DNA of 64,000 nucleotides from the NCBI GenBank assembly GCA_028015205.1, contig CM051521.1, forward strand, positions 96,510,513-96,574,512, read 5' to 3'. Of the stretch, positions 25,880-37,052 are shown piece by piece. The stretch is from Mytilisepta virgata (taxonomy: Eukaryota; Mollusca; Bivalvia; Mytilida; Mytilidae). Every line of letters starts with the position of its first letter. The stretch's first letter is position 1. The notes beneath the pieces were generated by a model, which ran no database searches, was not told where the DNA came from, and was given only the letters and a program-made list of their open reading frames with translations. Both the position numbers and the translations under genes were made by a program.

Positions 25880-26660
25880 AATTTTTTTCAATGAAAACCA
25901 ATAATAAAATAGAGAATGGAAACGGGGAATGTGTCAAAGAGACAACCCGGCCAAATAGCAGAAAACAGCTCAAGACTACCAATGTGTCTTCAACGCAGCG
26001 AGAAAATCCCACACCCGGAGGCGGGCTTCAGCCCCTTAGCAATAATGCATACTAGTTCAGCGAAATGAACGGCACACTAAACCCCGGAACATCCAAATGA
26101 AACACACAAGACTAACAAAGGACAGAGGTTCCTGACTTGGGACATGCGCAAAAAATGCGACGGGATTAAACATGTTTTGCGAGATCTCAACTCTCCCCTA
26201 TACTCTAGCCAATGTGGAATAAACAAACACACAGCAATACACACAGTAAAACTGAGTTCAAAAGATGTCCAAGTCCGATGTTAAAAAAGGTAACAGAAAA
26301 AACTAAGCAAAATGACAATGATCAATATATATTAACAAAAGATTTCTAGCAGTTACTGACATGCCAGCTTCAGACCTCAATTAAACTGATCGAAAGATTA
26401 TGTAGAAATATATAGAAAATCAGCCACAATACCTCCCATTATGGGTTTAGTTTCATGCCATCATAAATTATACGAGAAGATCATAACCCGTATCATGCCA
26501 ACTGGTTTTAGAATAAATGTGTTTATTTCCGATGCAAAGACCCAATGAGTGAATCAATATTAATTCCAAAAAATGCCATCTTTAATGACTTGACAACAGT
26601 ATCGTAACTATATCCCTTGTGGATAAGTCTGTTTAAAGGTTTGGTTAAATTTTCAGGTAA
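25880..26660 (-). mobile_element. interspersed repeat, antisense remnant of a mussel retroelement
   Basis: The stretch from GAATGTGTCAAAGAGACAAC to the segment around 26640 matches, from memory, a very common mussel repeat. On the minus strand the right part reads a short coding-like run (GYSYDTVVKSLKMAFFGIN) before stops. No open frame survives. I cannot name the family with certainty. Confidence 0.5.
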
Positions 26661-26689
26661 TGAAAAAAAATGAAAAATGAAAGAGTGGT

Positions 26690-26960
26690 TTAGTTCACAA
26701 GCTTAAACTGAAAATTTCAAATTTAGACTCCCGTGGACACCAATTTTAGAAAATCAAAATTCTAAAACCTTATTGCCCATCTGCATATGGTGTTTGACAA
26801 TACTGCAAAGAAATAAAATGCATAAATTGAAAAAACAAAAGACGTGTTTACGTCACAAGCTTAAATTGACAGTTTTTCGAAATTCGACCCCTGTTTTAGA
26901 AAATAAAAATTCTAAAACCTTATTGCGCATCTGTATATGGTGCATGACAGATATTTACAG
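26690..26960 (-). repeat. two diverged units of the ~157-bp tandem repeat, reverse orientation
   Basis: The motif AAAATTCTAAAACCTTATTG followed by CCCATCTGCATATGGTG occurs near 26755 and, diverged, near 26907. Both are preceded by AAGCTTAAA(C/T)TGA. The reverse complement (GCAATAAGGTTTTAGAATTT) is the core of the five-unit array at 57641-58400, so both loci belong to one family in opposite orientations. Confidence 0.8.
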
Positions 26961-27950
26961 ATATTTCCACATAATTCACATATATACATGTACATTGTCA
27001 ACAAAATATGATTCTAAAAAAGGATATTTGATTTTTAGAGAAAAACAGAAATTTTGTGTCACTGACTATTAAGGAGAAGTAAGTCAAAGCACACTTTACA
27101 AAAAAAAAAAAAAAAAGATTTCACATTTCACTATATATACACTAACGCCAACGAAAAGAAAGGTACTCTTATCTCGAAATTTAACCGGGCCGTACATGAA
27201 CATTCTTTATACTTTTTTCTCGAAAATATAATATATGATATAGAATATCTCGTAATTGGACTTCAATAACATCACTTGGATAAAAGAAAACTAATTTTGC
27301 TCAAAGAAAATGGATAGGGATCGAATATTGAAAGGTTTAAAAACATGGTTATTCCTCTTTGTCCAGGAAACAATATTTGCTCAACGATATTTGTTTATTT
27401 TAATCGTGTTTTAAACTAGGCTTACTAGACGTTTTTGTAACTTCATTAAATCAAAACACAAAATAAGAGTTGAAGCTGTATGTTTAGCATTGATTATCAG
27501 TTGACCATTGAAAGATACTTATCTTAACAAAGTATGTTTCAAATTTTAACAAAATGTATTGAGCCCATCGATGTCGACACGTATTTCAATTTACCCGAAA
27601 TTGCTAATTTTGTGATCTTTCGTGCATATTTGATTTTTTTATGAACAAGGCCACTGAGGTCCAGAACAGCATCTGACTTTCATAAGGTAATAGTGGAGGA
27701 GCCTAAGGAAATCTCAGTTTAGTGAGTCCGGCATAAATTCCCATACTCAGTACAATAATTCTTCTCAAAGATGATTAAAACAATCTGCTTGTTTTAAAAA
27801 AAAAGCAATACGTAGGCCTTAATGTTTGCTTTTGTTTAAAACCAAAATGGCTACTCAAGTAGAAGCTTAAAGGAACCTGTATTGCTAACCTTTATTAATT
27901 TACCCTTCGGTTCATTTGGACACTGGACCATGGTCAACCATCTATGGTTG
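26961..27950. other. AT-rich intergenic stretch
   Basis: Contains an A-homopolymer near 27099-27117. No gene or clear repeat family seen. Confidence 0.5.
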
Positions 27951-27959
27951 GTCTAAAAA

Positions 27960-28215
27960 GTCTGAAATTTGACATTTATACTCCTAAACCCTTCTTTTCA
28001 TATACGACACAACTATGATCAAAAACGGTTGAACCAGGTCCAAGATCTCATTTTGGTAAAAAATAAATCTACACTCTTAGACCTTTCATTTGATATACGT
28101 CATAACTGTCTGATCAAGATCTTTTTGGACCCTGGGCCATGGTCAAGTACATGAAATCTGACATTTATACTCTTAGACCTTTCAGTTGATATATATATAT
28201 ATACAACATGACCAT
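27960..28215 (+). repeat. ~105-bp tandem repeat, about three diverged units
   Basis: Near-repeated lines with GAC(A)TTTATACTC(C/T)TA(A/G)AC, then a CATATACG(A/T)CA(C/T)AACT-type segment, then CCTGGGCCATGGTCAA-like text occur around 27970, 28070 and 28160. The last ends in a short (AT) run at about 28190. Units differ at many positions, so the array is old. Confidence 0.55.
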
Positions 28216-28755
28216 GATTCAAGAACTTTGGACTTCCGTCCACCAGATGAAAAATATTTTCCCACCGAAATGCAATCTATACTACTGAAATTTAGGGCTC
28301 GATTTCTTTGGGCCGTCATCATATATCAAATACCATAGACAGAATTCTATTGAGGATGAATGTGTTGTCTGAAATTTTCACACGTTTAGGTCGACACGTT
28401 TCTTTAAATACTTGAATTATCGACAAGTTAACACGATCCAAACCAATCCGACATGTTTCCATATTACCTCATTCGTCTCCCCTTCCGTTCTAAGGATAAT
28501 TGTTCAGCTATGACCAGAGGTAACGGGACTTACTACCAATATGCACACATGATACTATTAATAAAGTACTTTCACTTCTAAATATTGAGAGAGCGGTTGG
28601 TTTTGACATGTTTTATATACATGTTAGCAATGAGAAGCTAAGATAATGACATATAGATTATGTGCTAATTAGTTTTACACAGTACGGATAGATGGATGAA
28701 CGACAGTTGCAACCAACAGCATATCAGGTTTAAAATGTTGATATGATAATGAATA
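28216..28755. other. intergenic stretch, no feature recognised
   Basis: No coding signal or repeat family could be supported. Confidence 0.5.
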
Positions 28756-28759
28756 TGAT

Positions 28760-29030
28760 CCCTGCTTTGTACTAGACCGACACGCTGAGCCGGATTTTTA
28801 ACGTGCTAGCTCATGAGGTAATTGCACATCCGCAAGAAGACATATCACCCCACTCTGACACATTATAATGTTTCGAGCCGACCAGGTGATCTTTGCTCTT
28901 ACTCCTAGATGTCGTAGAAGCAGCAAATACCAATGTTAATATCTTTGGTTTAACCTGGCCGGGGATGCAACCCGCGACTTTCTCCACGCGAGGCTAGCAC
29001 GCTACCACAAGATCACTCGGAAGCGGTGAA
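28760..29030 (-). mobile_element. tRNA-derived SINE-like repeat
   Basis: Read on the minus strand, 28955-29030 resembles the 5' part of a tRNA gene: a pol III A-box-like segment (plus-strand ACGCTACCACAAGATCACTC) and a B-box-like segment (plus-strand GGGGATGCAACCCGCGAC). The spacing is tRNA-like, but the acceptor stem is not convincing. The adjoining 28760-28950 could be the SINE body. A true tRNA gene is unlikely because the B box is altered. Confidence 0.45.
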
Positions 29031-29795
29031 ACAATTAATTAAGAAACCTTTATTTTCACATTTGGATAAAACAGAGAACGAAAAGTTTTCGTGAGCTTTT
29101 AAAACGAACACACTTGATATAGATATGACAAGTGCATAGGAAGAGAACGGGTTTTTTTTAAAGGGAATTCAAGTATTTCGGTTTATTTATGAATATTGTT
29201 TCAATTTATTACAATGAATTGCAACCAGTAATGATTATTATTATGAGGAATAGACAAGTCATAGGAAAAAACAAAGCAGGGCGAATCCACTTGGAAAAAC
29301 AACCCATTGCTTTACAAAAAACAATTATCTCACCCTCCGAAAATGCCGGAGGGATAAGAAAGTTATCCAAACTTTTTATCATACCTGTGCTTGCACGGGT
29401 AGATACCTAGTTTATAATTAACAGCCAGTTTTAGAAAGTGATATGAAAAGTTTACCTTCTACGAAATTAATAATGAATAGCCTCTTTGAAGAACAAGCTG
29501 TAAATTATTGCAGCAGATGGTACTATGGTAAGAATTTCATTGGTTTAAGACTCAGTGATTTATATATAATTATATCTATATATTTTTTTAATATTTGAAT
29601 TCTATAGCATAAGACAAAATAGCCTTCTTACACGCCATAATAATTTTGATTACAATAACAGTACAGGTTTTCAAGCTCATTGCAGATCATTACAGATTTT
29701 CCTTTTTAGAACCTCATTTACCACTCGGAATACTCTAACCTTTTCATACATTGTAATATAATCCAGAGTTCAAGGGTCGTAATAACGTGGTGTTT
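29031..29795. other. intergenic stretch with a short GC hairpin
   Basis: Mostly featureless. CCCTCCG at 29333-29339 pairs with CGGAGGG at 29347-29353 across a 7-nt loop. Its role is unknown. Confidence 0.4.
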
Positions 29796-30583
29796 AAGAT
29801 AAGATAAGATAAGAAAACTTTATTTTGATTCGGCATGGTATAAAAACATATAAACATAAGCTCTGGTGAGCTTTTTACCGAATATAAAAACGTATACAAA
29901 ACAAATAAAACAAAGTATCATGCACATATAAAACATACTAAAAAATAAAGTCATGCATCAAACAAAATTACAGGTCTCTAGCAATCTTATATAAAAATTT
30001 ATAAATTCATTAAAAATAAATAAAGGTGATTGACCGAAACAATCATCAGCTCATGTGACAAGCGCGTCTAGTCTATGGGTCACCTGACAGCATGTCAGCA
30101 GCGGTAAAAGTCAAAAATCTTAAAAATAAGCACTAGATAGCAAAGCAATTTATAAAGCTAAAAAAAAAAAAAAAAAAAAAAAATTGAGTTAATAAATATA
30201 TTAAGAAAGCACTATAATACTAAACAAACTAAAACTAAAAAATGAGTTGCAGAGCTGACAGTATAATAGCAAACACTTAGAAATCAAATGCATGCAGAAC
30301 ACCGACATTTGGAACCATTCCAAGACTGAATCAAGTTTTTAAATTGAGAAAAACTGTTTTCTGTCCTAAAATGGTCCGGAAGACTGTTCCACAGTGTAGC
30401 TGCAGCATATTTAAACGATTTTTTACCATAGGTAGATGTTCTTACCCGGGAACATCTAATATATTACTCTATCTAAAAGAGTACTTGGTAGATTTAACTT
30501 TTAGAAGACTGTTCAAACATGAAGGAGCAATATTATCTATAATCTTAAAAGTTTCTAATGCCATAGTCCTGATTCAGTCCTGA
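29796..30583 (-). mobile_element. 5'-truncated LINE 3' end, CR1/L2/jockey-like
   Basis: On the minus strand 30563-30290 encodes the last part of an ORF2-type protein, including TLWNSLPDHFRTENSFSQFK and LIQSWNGSKC before TGA. It is interrupted by a stop and a frameshift near 30470-30440. The 3' UTR follows and ends with AATAAAG and a short tail of about four TTATC units (plus-strand AAGAT repeats at 29796-29815). The LWNSLPDHFR ending is typical of these LINE groups. A 24-bp A run at 30160-30183 lies in the UTR. Confidence 0.8.
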
Positions 30584-31624
30584 TACCACTGTAAACACTA
30601 AAGTATCTTACTTAGCGGCAGAGTTAGCGCAGGTGTCGGTATATGACTGGACTTCCCATTGCCCAGATCCTCGCAAATATATTATATACACAACAAGATA
30701 TCCAACGCGTATGTACAGCCATCAGTAAAACATGTTGATGATATCAATTTCAGTCAGTTCACGTGATGCAACCAAAGGCTTGGTATAATAGAAAGTTCCA
30801 GAATGCTCCAGACACCAGTTCCATCTAGAAAACATGTTCAAACATTAAACGAAATTGCTTCTGTGATCTCGCATCGTTGTAAATGCTGAAATACAGTACG
30901 TGTTCGATATGTCAAACATAAAGTCTTACTATCCACAGTAACTGGTACAAACCTTGCGAATCCGCTGTACCATATCTAGTTAAATAGTAAATGTAAAATT
31001 GGTTCAAAATGACACCAGCATTGTTCTGTCAACAGTTTAATAGCAGGTTACTTGGTCTTTTAGGACAATGGTACATGTATTTTTTTATTCCTTGCTTTTT
31101 TGGAGTTATGATTTGTTAGTTACTCTACTTCCATTTGTCCTGAATATTGACATTAAGGTATGTCAAATTCAATTTCAACTACCTGGTACATCTACCATTC
31201 TGTGTTGGGTACTTCTGCATGTATTTACTATTTTATTGTCAAAAATATAGACAATAGGATCAGGCACAAGTTATATAACTTATTGAGGCCTTCTCCCGAT
31301 GTATTTACTATCAACCTTCGAAAGTGAAAGCAAAACAAAGTTCGTTCTCTGACGCCCCAATGCCCAACCATTTTTTAAAAACCAGCCCGATGAATCAGAC
31401 AGTGGAATCTCGGGCTATCAAAGTCCATGGACAAAGGTATGAGAGCTTGGTGTAAACAGCTATTCATCACCAACGGAGGTTGGTTAAAAGCCGGTTCTAT
31501 AACTTCAATAACACAACGAAACTGTAGACATCTGCTGCGTGTCCCATATACTTCAGCTACTGGGTGAGGTTAAAGAGCTGTTGCTTTGCCGCTAAGTAAA
31601 ATACATTTAGTGTTCACAGTGGTA
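30584..31624. mobile_element. possible 1.04-kb element with ~37-bp terminal inverted repeats
   Basis: TACCACTGTAAACACTAAAG at the left (to 30620, ending CTTACTTAGCGGCA) matches the reverse complement of 31587-31624 with few changes. No transposase frame is seen inside. The left end abuts the truncated LINE. A 24-bp direct repeat (30621-30644 and 31709-31732) lies inside the left end and outside the right end. Confidence 0.5.
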
Positions 31625-31732
31625 GTAAAAGCAAAGACTAGTTTGCCTAAGAGTCAGAAAAATGTGTTCCCGGCGAAGAACATGTTTTCCTGTGGGCTGT
31701 TACCTCGTGAGTTAGCGCAGGTGTCGGTATAT

Positions 31733-32739
31733 CCTAATATACATGTAATAATAACAACTTGACGCGTACTTTAACAATCAGTCAACCAATCAATCAAATC
31801 TGGATTAACTTAACCCTAATTTGAAAGTTTTGTCCTGGCATAATTCATTACTCAAATGCCTTTAAATTTTCCGTTCAAAATTTGACAAAAACCACCAGAA
31901 ATTTCTAAGGTTTTCCTTTTGATGCAGAGATAACCCTTAGCTGAGTTTGGATACCTGTTTGTTTTAATTGTTTTGATTTTTGATGGTTGTGCTTATTAAT
32001 TCATCATCATATCTTTAACCGGTTTTCCAATATTTTGATCTCGAGCACTGCTGGTGCATCAAATTTATTTCGGTATTTGGTAATACGTTTTTTTTTATTC
32101 ATTAAAGCTCAAAGACAAAACATTTGATAGAATAAGTTCTGAAAAACACATAAAATATCAAACAATTTAGAAACTATAGGCAACCACAGAAAAGAGGGCT
32201 CTGTCTTTATTTAGCCACACTTTTGCATTTGTTTTCGGTGTTTTTTCTCTTGCTATCCTTTGAGTTTTCCGCGTGTACAGTACTTTCCACAAATTTGCAC
32301 ATATATATATGCCCGTGTTAGTCAATTAGGCGCCTATACTTCCTCTTTAGTAATTGTGTTTTCTGTAAACCAACCATATAAATTATAATTCATTTTTTAA
32401 GTTTTGTAAAAAAAACTTCAAACAAATACAGCCCTTTCAAATGAAGAACATCCGGATGATCTTGTTATAATAGAATGGTTTTCATTAAATTTCTATTTTC
32501 AATCCATTAAGAATTAAAATGGTTTAAAATTGAACTCTAAATGGAAATGTCATTCGAAATTAAAATATGTATCAGTCCAACTTCCTTATACCGGAAAACA
32601 TATCCCTTTATCAATTACATAACTAAGTTTTCTAAAACAGGAAGGAAAATGATGTAAGCCAAATTATACAAAATATTTAGATGTCATAAATATCATAGTT
32701 TGCAGTACTCCTTGTTTAACGTATTGAAGAAAATCGAAA
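31733..32739. other. upstream region of the 789-codon gene
   Basis: No other gene seen. This about 1-kb stretch must contain the promoter of the downstream intronless gene, but no TATA box at a convincing distance stands out. Confidence 0.4.
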
Positions 32740-35109
32740 ATGAACTGGAATCTGTTTCTGGTGAATGTAACATGCATGTTATGTTTATGCCAAGGGTATT
32801 CTAGTACACAAGCATTCCAAGGCGATTTAGACTGTGACAATTACGGTACTGTTTATCCGCTAGACGACAATGTTACAGATGAATGTAAAATGGAAATTAA
32901 CCAAAATGATATTGACAAACTTGTGTACCAATTTCGAAGGCATGATTTCCACATCAATTTGCTTAAGATACGGTTCGAATTTCCAAAAAATATACTTGTT
33001 AACAAAACTAATTGTACAGTAACACCTTTGGACTGGATTTGGACATATCGAGGGAATGGAGGATATCAATATCTATTTCTTATGAAAGAATTTTCTGTGT
33101 ATTCTCTAGGATTACTAGATCATTACACATATTTAGTGACTCTGAAAATCACTGTCAACGGAACTTGTCCTGTGATTATAGGTGAGAGAAATACAACGGA
33201 ACGTATAGCTTTAGCCGTTTTACAGGGCTTTAACACTTCAGCATTGACTAATCAAGATATTGATATACGACATGGATACTTATGCTACATAAGCAGAACT
33301 TTCATCTCGGAGGAATTGTATTTCTTTGCAAAGTATTTCATTAATTCCAAACAAACTTTGGGATATCGCTGCTGTAAAAATATACTGAATGAAACAACAG
33401 GTCAAGATACGATCTTGTGTACGAGCAGAACTACCCTTATTGACGGCTATCTATGGTGGAATTTTCCTTATTTCATGGGATGGGTTATTTTCGTTTTTGT
33501 ACCGCTCGTGATTCTTAAATTATTAAATACCAAAACCAATTACTTGTTCGAAAAGAAAGAAAAACACAACAAGATCGATTGGTTGAATTCAAACCCTATT
33601 TCGATCACTAATGTGTTTAAACATAGACTGCGTGCAGCGTTTGGTAGAGGAAGGATTTGTTCTAGCATTTTAAAAACATTAACAGTACTATCAACTTCTA
33701 CATTTGTTGTTATAGAGGTACTGTCTTATTTTATATTTCTGAATGAATTGGTGGTTGACAGTACTAAATCGGAAGTACCATTCAATTGGATTAATATGGC
33801 CACCGGTTACCAGCTAAGCAAGAAAAACTTTTTACCGTGTTTCGGGGGCCCTTATGTAGCTTTAGCTATTTACGTTGTGTCCACTTCTCTTTTTCTATGT
33901 CTTCCAGCAGACTTGGGTAAATTCGTAGAAAAAGGCTTAGAAGAGAAGAATGGACTGTTCTCCGCTTTATTAACTGTAGATATAACAACGAAAGGCAGAT
34001 TGGGGGCAGTGTTGAACATTCATACACAAAGGGGCTTTAACAGATTCTATTCTGTTTTAAAAGCTCACGTATATATGCTTATAAACCCACTATTTTGGCG
34101 ACTTGGATTACAACTGCAGTCTGGAAGATTTAGAGGATATATCAATGTTTTTTCAAGAAATCGTATGCCTTGCAAGATGTCCCTTATTGTAATTTTTCTC
34201 GTTCCTTACATTGCAATATGTGTTTTTGAGTGGGTTATGGCGATTGTTTTGTATGGGTTTCCTATAGTAGGATTCTTTTTTGTTCTAATACGAGCATATT
34301 ACAGTTCAATTAAACGATTGCTTCCGAAATCAGGTATGATTAAATTCTGTGTCTGTTCAGTAGCCATTTTATTCATGTCAGCTTGTGTTGCATTTGATAT
34401 TTATATATTTTCGTTGCTTTTCGTCGATAGCTTCATATTTTTATGTCGGATATGCACATATACATTTTCCGGACTTATAGCATACCCGGATGTCACATAT
34501 GGTTACATCGTTTTCACGGTCACAGTTATTATCTACGTTACCGAAAGTATTCAACATGTCAATGAAGTTTATAATGACCTGTTCAAGAAGTTGTGTATAA
34601 TTTGTAAAAAGAATCAGACCAACCCATCTTACCAAAATGTTCCTTTAATTATGTATAACAACTCTCAGCTGTCTTTATCAGCTCCGTTGTTTCATTGCGT
34701 TACACGTTATTTAAAGCCATTGCGAGTAGAAATAGTGTTTTCCATCCTAAAAATCATACTCATTGTGATTATTTTGTACATGTCTATATCCACTCTAATT
34801 GCGTTCAAAGGAATCAGTAAAATGACGGCTTTAACACAAGCTGTTACTGCTATTTTTATTTGCTTGATTCCAAAACTATGGCATTTATTTACGAAACAAA
34901 GGGAACATACTGGTGATACAAAAGAAACTGCTGAACTACAAAGAATAGTTGATATGTACTGCAAATCTTATATATGTAAAAACATTTCTAAAAATACTCA
35001 GCACAATTTTTCTGATATCGACGATTGTGAAGAAGGAAGAAGGGAAAGATTCTCTGATGAAGATGAACTTACAAATGAATTATTGCTCGACATGGACATA
35101 GAATATTAA
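32740..35109 (+). CDS. unrecognised multi-pass membrane protein, 789 aa, intronless
   Basis: One intact frame. The start ATG at 32740 (GAAAATGA context) is followed by a signal-peptide-like stretch (residues 1-20). Residues 20-235 form an ectodomain with at least seven N-x-S/T sites and about eight Cys. Hydrophobic segments, likely membrane-spanning, lie near residues 237-262, 310-338, 368-392, 480-520 (two), 534-605 (three), 663-686 and 692-716. The C-terminal about 70 residues are acidic and polar (EEGRRERFSDEDE). The layout suggests a cell-surface or transporter-like protein, but no family was recognised. Lack of introns suggests a retrocopy or a single-exon expanded family. The full open frame argues for a working gene. 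Confidence 0.85.
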   Translation: MNWNLFLVNVTCMLCLCQGYSSTQAFQGDLDCDNYGTVYPLDDNVTDECKMEINQNDIDKLVYQFRRHDFHINLLKIRFEFPKNILVNKTNCTVTPLDWIWTYRGNGGYQYLFLMKEFSVYSLGLLDHYTYLVTLKITVNGTCPVIIGERNTTERIALAVLQGFNTSALTNQDIDIRHGYLCYISRTFISEELYFFAKYFINSKQTLGYRCCKNILNETTGQDTILCTSRTTLIDGYLWWNFPYFMGWVIFVFVPLVILKLLNTKTNYLFEKKEKHNKIDWLNSNPISITNVFKHRLRAAFGRGRICSSILKTLTVLSTSTFVVIEVLSYFIFLNELVVDSTKSEVPFNWINMATGYQLSKKNFLPCFGGPYVALAIYVVSTSLFLCLPADLGKFVEKGLEEKNGLFSALLTVDITTKGRLGAVLNIHTQRGFNRFYSVLKAHVYMLINPLFWRLGLQLQSGRFRGYINVFSRNRMPCKMSLIVIFLVPYIAICVFEWVMAIVLYGFPIVGFFFVLIRAYYSSIKRLLPKSGMIKFCVCSVAILFMSACVAFDIYIFSLLFVDSFIFLCRICTYTFSGLIAYPDVTYGYIVFTVTVIIYVTESIQHVNEVYNDLFKKLCIICKKNQTNPSYQNVPLIMYNNSQLSLSAPLFHCVTRYLKPLRVEIVFSILKIILIVIILYMSISTLIAFKGISKMTALTQAVTAIFICLIPKLWHLFTKQREHTGDTKETAELQRIVDMYCKSYICKNISKNTQHNFSDIDDCEEGRRERFSDEDELTNELLLDMDIEY

Positions 35110-35125
35110 CGTATTAGTAATTATT

Positions 35126-35190
35126 TAGCTACAATAATGTAGCTCCTGTGACAACTTTTGACTCGGCGGAGGGCTACATTATTGTAGCTA
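35126..35190. terminator. perfect 18-bp inverted repeat after the 789-codon gene (structure only)
   Basis: TAGCTACAATAATGTAGC (35126-35143) and its exact reverse complement (35173-35190) are separated by 29 bp. Each arm is also a small hairpin (GCTACA-ATAA-TGTAGC). It starts 17 bp past the stop codon. Typed here as a terminator-like structure only for its position; it may instead be a transposon footprint or an RNA 3'-end element. Confidence 0.5.
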
Positions 35191-36670
35191 GTAGTTACAA
35201 TACTATAAGTATTCTGTCTGAATTAAATACAGTTATTTTCTACATTCCAGACATCAAATCTGAATTAATAGTTCAGTTGCAAGCAAATTTTTAACAATTT
35301 CCCTTATTAAATCTGTTGGATATTTGAAAATTATCCTTTGATGGGCTTATCTATTTTACCCTTTTGGTCATTTCGATCGACTATTGAATCTCGATTAGAT
35401 AGGATGATTTGCTTGTGCATCAAAGTTAGTATTTTTTATTCAGATTTGAAATAATAAAACTATATTGTTAGTGGTTAGTATTTTACTTTCGTTTCCCAAA
35501 ACTGTTCAACGATACAATTTATAATAAATTCACAAATTCAAAATATTTTCCGATTATTCAGTTTGATGGTTCTTACGTTTGCAAAAAATAAGACGGAAAT
35601 TGAAACTTACATGAGTATGATATTCTAAAGAAGTTTAGTTATGATCTTTAGTAGGGGAACAACCCTTTTGTTTTTGTATTGGGGGGCGTTGGGGACGTAA
35701 AGGAAGAATTCGAAAACAAAACAAAATTAAAAATATGCTAAAAAGGTTTTTTTCTCCTAAAAATCAAATGGTTGCTCAATCAAGGTATTCTAAAGATTGT
35801 TGAATTTGGGTGCAACTTTAAGACTGGATTTGAACTTTAGCTGAGATACTAGGTAATAATATATTAAACGATATTACATTTTTCAATAAAACAGTCTTAA
35901 ACATAAGTGACGGTTATAAAACTTAGCGAGTACTTGTGAAATTAATTAAATGTCACCGGGGTTTTCTTCATGGTTACAAGACTAGTATCATATAACTCTC
36001 ATTAATAATGGTGTAAAAAATTCAACACACCATGAATCTCATCATATACAGCATAGTGAAATAAACGGAGGATATGTGTTTGAAAAACACTAACCCATGT
36101 GATACTGGAATATATTACATAGTTCTTTTATGTATAGAAATAATACAGTGGAAATAGTAAAGTTATCAATATGTAGGATTACTGTTGAAAGAATGGTTTA
36201 ATTATGAGATTGAAAAAGAATTTGTAAAGTCTGCAAGTCAAGCTCTAGGCCTGTTAGTTGTAAAGTTCCCTGGGGTTTCCAGCATATCGTCTAATACTTT
36301 GGTCTGGTCAATAACAAGTTGTGGTGCGTTAGTTTGGGCACCCCTCATTATTCTTGTATTAATGTTGTCCAGAATAGAGATACATGTATATAAGATTTTA
36401 TATTGGTGTTGGAAAGTACACACCGACTGATGCTATCAATGGTGATATGGGCTGGAGACAGCAAAATGTTAAACAATGGACCTGTGTATATAGACAGTGG
36501 TCTGTTATGGATATAAATAGAATTAATTATAAAGTATTCAAATGGTCACATAAAAATGGGTGTGAATAAATCAGAAAAAAATAGTGAAGTAGAGTTATAA
36601 AAGGTTTTAGATTGTACACTTCACTATTAATACTTTTTCTTATTATATATTTTTGTCCAACCTTTTATGA
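35191..36670. other. intergenic stretch
   Basis: Nothing with coding support. Short frames around 36185-36569 lack homology cues and look like chance. Confidence 0.5.
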
Positions 36671-36740
36671 AAATATAGGGAAAAGGGTGAAAATATAGGA
36701 ATTTTCAGTGAAATATAGGAGAAATATAGGATTATAGGAC
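36671..36740 (+). repeat. cluster of AAATATAGG motifs
   Basis: The word AAATATAGG or near variants occurs about five times in 70 bp directly before the TTAA-flanked MITE. Confidence 0.5.
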
Positions 36741-36773
36741 CACTTGACACCCTGCATGCGTAACTTAATATTT

Positions 36774-37052
36774 TTAAGGTATCCGGACCATAAATGACCA
36801 CGTGATTATTCAAAGGTTCCCGGATGTTCCATACAACACAATTGAAATGACCTCGGTAATTATCGGCAAACTTCGGAAATGCTAATCTAACTAACTTATT
36901 TTTACAGACTCTACATGTAAGCAACAAAGTGTGTTTCAACTCGAGAAAAATATATATACAAAATTCCAGCTTTAAATTATTTGGTTTAGCCATTCACGGT
37001 CAAAAAGAGATACAATTTTCGTTCATGATCTATTATGGTCCGGATACCTTAA
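36774..37052. mobile_element. 279-bp MITE with perfect 19-bp inverted ends and TTAA at each end
   Basis: TTAAGGTATCCGGACCATA at 36774-36792 is the exact reverse complement of 37034-37052. There is no coding capacity. TTAA at both outer ends would fit the TTAA target duplication of piggyBac or Kolobok-type elements, though the TTAA could also be part of the inverted repeat itself. Confidence 0.85.

Noticed and set aside
25806..26055. 80-codon plus frame in the interspersed repeat
   Set aside because: It lies within a high-copy repeat whose coding sense is on the other strand.
28955..29030. Functional tRNA gene
   Set aside because: The B box is altered and no proper acceptor stem or anticodon arm could be drawn.
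32740..35109. Endogenous viral envelope or transposon protein
   Set aside because: There are about ten membrane segments, no fusion-protein layout, no flanking long terminal repeats and no polymerase frames next to it.
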